Part shown: one piece after another, positions 59,486-64,000 of the stretch
Layout of the letters: every line of letters begins with the position of its first letter
Numbering within the stretch: the first letter of the stretch is position 1
Source: Corticimicrobacter sp040137905
Lineage (GTDB): Bacteria > Pseudomonadota > Gammaproteobacteria > Burkholderiales > Burkholderiaceae_B
NCBI RefSeq assembly: GCF_040137905.1
Contig: NZ_JBEFDG010000021.1
Coordinates: 44,990-108,989, forward strand
Length of the DNA: 64,000 nucleotides
Reading direction: 5' to 3'
Program-made: the position numbers and the translations under genes
Notes under the pieces: generated by a model
What the model saw: the letters and a program-made list of their open reading frames with translations, nothing else
What the model was told of the DNA's origin: nothing
Database searches by the model: none

Positions 59486-60301
59486 ATGGCGGCCACGCGC
59501 TTCAGGGAAGACTTCAGGCAATTCCGTGCTTTCCTGCGCCGGCCACACCTGCGCCATGCGTCTCGTTCGTCACGCCTGTCCGGCATGGGAGCGACGTCGC
59601 TTGACTGGACGCAGGGGCTGGATGTGCGCCGCCTGCTGTGCTGGGCTGCCTGCCTGTGGTTCAGCAATATTTTCGTGCTCGGCCCGCTGGTGCTGATGGC
59701 CATCGGTGCGGGCGGGGCGACGCATCGGCTGGACATGAACAATATTCCCTGGCTGGCGGCCCTGGCCTGGGCCCCCCTGGTGGAAGAGCTGCTGTTTCGC
59801 TACGGCCTGCGCCGTCCCTTTCAGTCGCTCTGGCTGCTGCCTGCGATGCTGGCGATTACGCTGCTGGGCCCCAAGAACCCGGCCATCGTGGCCGTGGTGG
59901 TGGTACTGGTCCTGCTCTGGCTGCCGGCCTCGCTGGGTAAATGGCTGAGGCGGCGTGGCTGTGCGTTGCTGCTGAAAATGGCCTGGTGCTCAGTGTGGGC
60001 GGGCCGGTTGCGCGCAGGCCGCTGGCGCTGGCTGCGTCGATATCGGCGGGCATTTCCGTGGCTGTTCCATCTGAGCGTGCTGCTGTTTGCTGGCATGCAC
60101 TGGATGAACTATGAGATGAACCAGATGCCGCTCTGGCTGATGCCGCTGCTGGTACTGCCGCAATGGCTGACCGGGCTGGTGCTGGCCTGGAATCGGGTGC
60201 GTCATGGCATTGCCTCTTCCATCCTGCTGCATGCCATTTTCAACAGTGGCCCATTGCTGCTGATTGCGCTGTTCATGCTGGGCGGCGCGGATCTCTCGTA
60301 G
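59486..60301 (+). CDS. CPBP-family intramembrane metalloprotease
   Basis: 271 residues, about seven helices. The three CPBP motifs are present: EELLFR (near residue 92), LLFAGMHW, and LLHAIFN. The metal-binding Glu/His pattern matches the Abi/CAAX-protease family. It is inserted between pth and ychF and probably shares the pth promoter, although no functional link is known. Target substrate unknown. Confidence 0.85.
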   Translation: MAATRFREDFRQFRAFLRRPHLRHASRSSRLSGMGATSLDWTQGLDVRRLLCWAACLWFSNIFVLGPLVLMAIGAGGATHRLDMNNIPWLAALAWAPLVEELLFRYGLRRPFQSLWLLPAMLAITLLGPKNPAIVAVVVVLVLLWLPASLGKWLRRRGCALLLKMAWCSVWAGRLRAGRWRWLRRYRRAFPWLFHLSVLLFAGMHWMNYEMNQMPLWLMPLLVLPQWLTGLVLAWNRVRHGIASSILLHAIFNSGPLLLIALFMLGGADLS

Positions 60302-60414
60302 TGCTGCATGGCCGATACACGGCACAAGCCGGTTAAACTGTCGACTGACGGATCCGGAGATCCGACCCCATTCCACTGATTACTCCCTATCTCTCTTTCA
60401 GGAAACCAAGATCC

Positions 60415-61506
60415 ATGGCACTGCAATGCGGCATTGTTGGTCTGCCCAACGTCGGTAAATCCACGCTCTTCAACGCGCTCACGCGCGCCGGCATCGCGGC
60501 GGAAAACTATCCGTTCTGCACCATCGAGCCCAACGTGGGCATCGTCGAGGTGCCCGATCCGCGCCTGGACAAGCTGGCCGAGATCGTCCATCCGGAGCGC
60601 GTGCTGCCGGCCACGGTCGAATTCGTCGATATCGCCGGTCTGGTGGCCGGTGCCAGCAAGGGCGAAGGCCTGGGCAACCAGTTCCTGGCCCACATCCGCG
60701 AGACCAACGCCATCGTCAACGTGGTGCGCTGCTTCGAGGATCCCAACGTGGTCCACGTGGCCGGCAAGGTCGACCCCATTGCCGACATCGAGGTGATCGA
60801 GACGGAACTGTCGCTGGCCGACCTGCAGACCGCCGAGAAGGCCCTGCACCGCTACAGCAAGACCGCACGCTCCGGCGACAAGGAAGCCCAGCGCATCGTC
60901 AGCGTGCTGGAAAAATGCATTGCCCACCTGAACGAAGCCCGTCCGATCCGCGCACTCGACCTGAGCGACGAAGACCGCGCCATCATCAAGCCGATGTGCT
61001 TTATCACGGCCAAGCCGGCCATGTACGTCGGCAACGTCAGCGATAGCGGCTTTACCGACAATCCCATGCTGGATCGCCTGATGGCCTACGCTGCCGAGCG
61101 CAACGCGCCGGTCGTGGCCATCTGCGCCGCCATCGAGGCCGAGATCGTCGATCTCGAGGACGCCGACCGCGAAGTCTTCCTGGCCGATATGGGCATGGAA
61201 GAGCCGGGCCTGAACCGCCTGATCCGCGCGGCCTTCAAGCTGCTCGGCCTGCAGACCTACTTCACTGCGGGCGTCAAGGAAGTGCGCGCCTGGACCGTGC
61301 CGATCGGTGCCACCGGCCCGCAGGCTGCCGGCGTGATCCACACCGACTTCGAACGCGGCTTCATCCGTGCCCAGACCATTGCCTACGAGGACTTCATCCA
61401 GTTCAAGGGCGAACAGGGTGCCAAGGAAGCCGGCAAGATGCGGGCAGAAGGAAAAGAGTACGTGGTGCAGGATGGGGATGTGCTGAACTTCTTGTTCAAC
61501 GTGTGA
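60415..61506 (+). CDS. ychF: Redox-regulated ATPase/GTPase YchF
   Basis: 363 residues. G1 GLPNVGKSTLFNAL at the N-terminus, G3 VDIAGLVAGASKGEGLGNQFL, an ATP-preferring G4 (GNVSDSGF), and the C-terminal TGS domain (EDFIQFKGEQGAKEAGKMRAEGKEYVVQDGDVLNFLFNV). It modulates oxidative-stress responses and ribosome interactions. Confidence 0.98.
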   Translation: MALQCGIVGLPNVGKSTLFNALTRAGIAAENYPFCTIEPNVGIVEVPDPRLDKLAEIVHPERVLPATVEFVDIAGLVAGASKGEGLGNQFLAHIRETNAIVNVVRCFEDPNVVHVAGKVDPIADIEVIETELSLADLQTAEKALHRYSKTARSGDKEAQRIVSVLEKCIAHLNEARPIRALDLSDEDRAIIKPMCFITAKPAMYVGNVSDSGFTDNPMLDRLMAYAAERNAPVVAICAAIEAEIVDLEDADREVFLADMGMEEPGLNRLIRAAFKLLGLQTYFTAGVKEVRAWTVPIGATGPQAAGVIHTDFERGFIRAQTIAYEDFIQFKGEQGAKEAGKMRAEGKEYVVQDGDVLNFLFNV

Positions 61507-61552
61507 TCAACGTCTGACGATTTTTCAGATTTCAGGAGCGTTCGGCGTACGG

Positions 61553-61581
61553 GGCAGACCTTTGAAAATCAAGGGTTTGCC
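61553..61581. repeat. Hairpin between convergent ychF and MFS genes
   Basis: GGCAGACCTTTGA, loop AAA, TCAAGGGTTTGCC: a 13-bp stem with two wobble pairs, ending exactly at the MFS stop. No T-run on either side, so Rho-independent termination is uncertain. Confidence 0.45.
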
Positions 61582-63132
61582 TCAAGACTCCAAGGATCTG
61601 CCTTGTTGATCGGCTGACTGTCGCAGCGTCACGATGCAGACCACGGCTGTCAGGATCGAGAGCAGGGCCAGCACACCAAAGATACTGTGGAAGGCGGAGG
61701 TGTAGGCGTGCTGTGCAAGTGCGACGATTGCTCCGGCCGTTGCACTGGCAGTGTCGGAAGAGGAACCATGCCCGGCGTTGGTTCCGATCTGGCTGGCGAT
61801 CGCTGTGGCCTCTTGTGGAAGCGACAGCGAAGCGGCCTGTGCTGCTGTACGCAGGTTTGCGGCTGTCAGACCGACCAACATGGCACCGATGGCCGCGATG
61901 GCGATGGCTTCACCCGCCACGCGCATGGTCGTGAAGATGCCGGCCGCCATTCCTGCGCGCTCCTTGGGGACTACACTGACTGACAGGGCATCCATCAAGC
62001 CCCAGGGCAGGCCATTGCCGATGCCGATCAGCAGCATGGGGATGGCCATCGCCCACAAACTCCCGTCAGGCGACAGGTCCATCAACAGCCAGGCACCGAG
62101 CGCCGAGATGAGGAAGCCGATACCCGACAGAAGACCGGGCGAGACGTGCTGGGCGATTCGCCCGGCCAGTATTGGTACCAGCAGCATCGGTGCGGTCAGC
62201 GGGAGGATTGCAAGGCCGGCAGTGAAGGTATCGCGTTCCTGAATGACGATGTACCAGATCGGGATATAGACGATCAGCGCGATAAAGCTGAACCCGGTTG
62301 CCACAGGCAGCAGTTGCACGCCAATGAAACGTGGGTAACGGAACAAGGAAAGTTCCAGCATGGGACGAGGGTGCCGCAGTTCCACGGCGACGAAGGCACC
62401 GAGCAGCAGAGCAGTGCCGCCCAGCAGCGACAGCACGCGCAGGCTCGCCCAGCCGTCTTGCGGCCCGCGCACGATGCCGAACGTCAGAGATACCAGGGCA
62501 GCCGTGAACAGCATGGTACCCGGCCAATCGATGCCTTGCGCCTCCGGGTTGCTGGACTCTTTGATGCGTTGCGTACCTATCAGCAGGATCAGGGCGGCGA
62601 TCAGTGCGATGGCAAAGTAGAGTGAGCGCCAACCCAGGTGTTCGATCAGGAACCCCGAGGCCATTGGCCCGAATGCAAGGCCGACGCCGAACGCGGTGCC
62701 GAGGAAGCTGAAAGCCCGAATGCGTTCCGCGCCCTCGAATTCCTGTGCCAGCAGGGACGTGGCCGAAGTCAGTATCAGGGCACCGCCGACGCCTTCGGCA
62801 GCGCGCAGCAGATTGAGCAGCAACAGGTTCGGGGTCAGGCCGATCAGCAGCGATGTGGCGATGAAGATCCAGAGTCCCGCGACGAAGCACCGTTTGCGAC
62901 CGATCTGGTCGCCGATGGCACCCGCTGCCATGACGCAAGCACCGAACGCGATGGCGTAGGCATTGACGATCCAGCCCAGGGCGGATTGGTCACCGCCCAG
63001 GTCGCGCCCGACCGCCGGCGTGGATATCGCCGGCCCGGTGAACACCAGGGGGATGATGATTGCGGAGACGCAGATTGCCGCCAGTACCTTGTAGCGGTCG
63101 TCTGCGGCGACTGTCGAATGTGTTTTCTTCAT
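61582..63132 (-). CDS. DHA2-family MFS transporter
   Basis: 516 residues from the ATG at 63132, which has GGAG upstream. Fourteen helices. Features include IIPLVFTGPAISTPAVGRDLGGDQSALGWIVNAYAIAFGACVMAAGAIGDQIGRKRCFVAG and GNGLPWGLMDALSVSVVPKERAGMAAGIF. Divergent from the LysR-type gene, which probably regulates it. GC content is lower than in the neighbouring housekeeping block. Confidence 0.9.
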   Translation of the reverse strand: MKKTHSTVAADDRYKVLAAICVSAIIIPLVFTGPAISTPAVGRDLGGDQSALGWIVNAYAIAFGACVMAAGAIGDQIGRKRCFVAGLWIFIATSLLIGLTPNLLLLNLLRAAEGVGGALILTSATSLLAQEFEGAERIRAFSFLGTAFGVGLAFGPMASGFLIEHLGWRSLYFAIALIAALILLIGTQRIKESSNPEAQGIDWPGTMLFTAALVSLTFGIVRGPQDGWASLRVLSLLGGTALLLGAFVAVELRHPRPMLELSLFRYPRFIGVQLLPVATGFSFIALIVYIPIWYIVIQERDTFTAGLAILPLTAPMLLVPILAGRIAQHVSPGLLSGIGFLISALGAWLLMDLSPDGSLWAMAIPMLLIGIGNGLPWGLMDALSVSVVPKERAGMAAGIFTTMRVAGEAIAIAAIGAMLVGLTAANLRTAAQAASLSLPQEATAIASQIGTNAGHGSSSDTASATAGAIVALAQHAYTSAFHSIFGVLALLSILTAVVCIVTLRQSADQQGRSLES

Positions 63133-63270
63133 GGCAACTCCGATGCTCTCCCTCCGTCCACGCCGGATGCGCATAAAGCCGAGGGTTTGACGATGACCTA
63201 CAATTTAATTAATTCACTAAAATATAAAAATATTGTTTTGGTGCAGATTACTTGTGCAAATAATGCAGAT
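63133..63270. promoter_or_regulatory. Divergent promoter region, MFS/LysR
   Basis: 138 bp, very AT-rich from about 63200 to 63240 with AATTTAATTAATT and TATAAAAATATT. LysR proteins bind T-N11-A dyads in such regions; I do not see one decisive dyad. Both promoters should lie here. Confidence 0.5.
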
Positions 63271-64000
63271 ATGAATGGCACAGAGTTCGAGCAGATCACG
63301 GCTTTTCTCGCCACCGTCGAGCATGGCGGCTTCACCGCCGCAGGCCAGGTGCTGGGGCGCGATGGATCCATCCTCTCGCGGCGTGTTACTGCATTGGAAA
63401 AGCGCCTGGGTGTGCGCCTCATGGAGCGCACCACGCGAAGGCAGGCACTGACGGAAGCGGGTGAAGCCTTCCATCAGCGCATGCGCGGTGCCTTGCAAGC
63501 CCTGCAGGAGATCGAGCAGGACACCGCAGCAGCGGCAACCGGCGTGCGTGGCACGCTGCGCATTGCATTGCCTGCGACCTTTGGTCGGATGTGGGTTGCC
63601 CCGATTCTTCCCGCCTTCCTGGCAACCTATCCCGATCTGGTTGTGGAAACGGCCTTCGAGGATCGTTATGTCGATCTGGTTGCGGAGTCCTTCGATGTCG
63701 CTGTTCGCATCGGAACATTGACTGACAGTCGGCTGGTGGCACGCAGGCTTGCGCCATCGCGGCGCATGCTTTGTGCGTCGCCGGCCTATCTGCAGGTGCA
63801 CGGTATGCCTGCTCGGCCAGCCGATCTCGCGCAGCACGCCTGCCTGGGATTCTCTCGGCTGGCCTCGCACCCCCTTTGGCATCTGCGTGAGGGAGACAAG
63901 ACAACGGTGATTCGGATCGCAGGTCCGCTGGTCACGGATGATGCGCAAAGCCTCGTCCAGGCAGCCGCTTCCGGTGCCGGCATCGCAATGGTGTCCGACT
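63271..64000 (+). CDS. LysR-family regulator, C-terminus beyond window
   Basis: Open from the ATG at 63271 through the window end (243 codons seen). N-terminal winged helix (FLATVEHGGFTAAGQVLGRDGSILSRRVTALEKRLGVRLMERTTRR) and the start of the periplasmic-binding-like effector domain (GTLRIALPATFGRMWVAPILPAFLATYPDLVVE). The reading frame stays open with no stop. Divergent from the MFS gene and likely its regulator. Confidence 0.9.
   Translation, partial: MNGTEFEQITAFLATVEHGGFTAAGQVLGRDGSILSRRVTALEKRLGVRLMERTTRRQALTEAGEAFHQRMRGALQALQEIEQDTAAAATGVRGTLRIALPATFGRMWVAPILPAFLATYPDLVVETAFEDRYVDLVAESFDVAVRIGTLTDSRLVARRLAPSRRMLCASPAYLQVHGMPARPADLAQHACLGFSRLASHPLWHLREGDKTTVIRIAGPLVTDDAQSLVQAAASGAGIAMVSD

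Noticed and set aside
1..64000. CRISPR array, insertion sequence or prophage
   Set aside because: I see no spaced direct repeats, transposase or phage structural gene anywhere.

Overview
This is 64 kb of high-GC chromosome from a Gram-negative bacterium, most likely a betaproteobacterium of the order Burkholderiales (Alcaligenaceae-like). The evidence is the order mutM (divergent), TPR lipoprotein-sorting partner, lolB, ispE, tRNA-Gln, prs, rplY, pth, ychF; a 363-residue XenA-type reductase; an AddAB-like nuclease pair; RND efflux; and many envelope and chemotaxis proteins. The taxonomy is inferred from gene content and order; no rRNA is present. I see no phage, insertion sequence, integron or CRISPR array. 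Genes are dense, and ATGA/GTGA start-stop overlaps mark most operons.

Region 1 (1-7.96 kb): a phospholipase D-family protein, an RND efflux pair without an outer-membrane channel, RarD, a phosphopantetheinyl transferase and an unknown small protein. Region 2 (8.1-13.5 kb): an IclR regulator, a DapA-family lyase/aldolase, a NitT/TauT-type ABC importer and an SDR, which looks like a self-contained catabolic operon for an unidentified small molecule. Region 3 (13.5-22.4 kb): an ArsR-type repressor divergent from xenA with TTCGAA palindromes between them, two amino-acid exporters, a LOG-family enzyme, a DUF294/CBS signalling protein with a DEDDh exonuclease, an MFS exporter, a SelW-like protein and YegP. 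Region 4 (22.4-31.3 kb): two chemoreceptors (one with a C-terminal sensor), bacterioferritin, a DMT exporter, an Lrp/MFS divergent pair and another MFS gene with a 44-residue membrane peptide.

Region 5 (31.3-39.05 kb): an AddB-like nuclease, an AddA-like helicase-nuclease and a DHA2 efflux pump, each overlapping the next by 4 bp. Region 6 (39-45 kb, minus strand): a DeoR regulator, a Ugp-like ABC importer and a GpdQ-like phosphodiesterase, probably for uptake and cleavage of glycerophosphodiesters. Two identical TTCATATGAA palindromes lie upstream. Region 7 (45.2-52.6 kb): ahpC-ahpF with a strong terminator, a low-GC orphan gene and the DUF3999/DUF2339 membrane pair. Region 8 (52.6-61.5 kb): housekeeping genes listed above plus a CPBP membrane protease. 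Region 9 (61.5-64 kb): an MFS pump divergent from a LysR regulator cut by the window end.

Most of the window is ordinary core and accessory chromosome. I did not find a clear new defence or mobile system. The best leads are the AddB-like protein that has lost three of four Fe-S cysteines, the uncharacterised IclR/DapA-like/ABC/SDR operon, the chemoreceptor with reversed architecture, a bacterioferritin lacking the heme-ligand methionine, and several strong inverted repeats in promoter regions.
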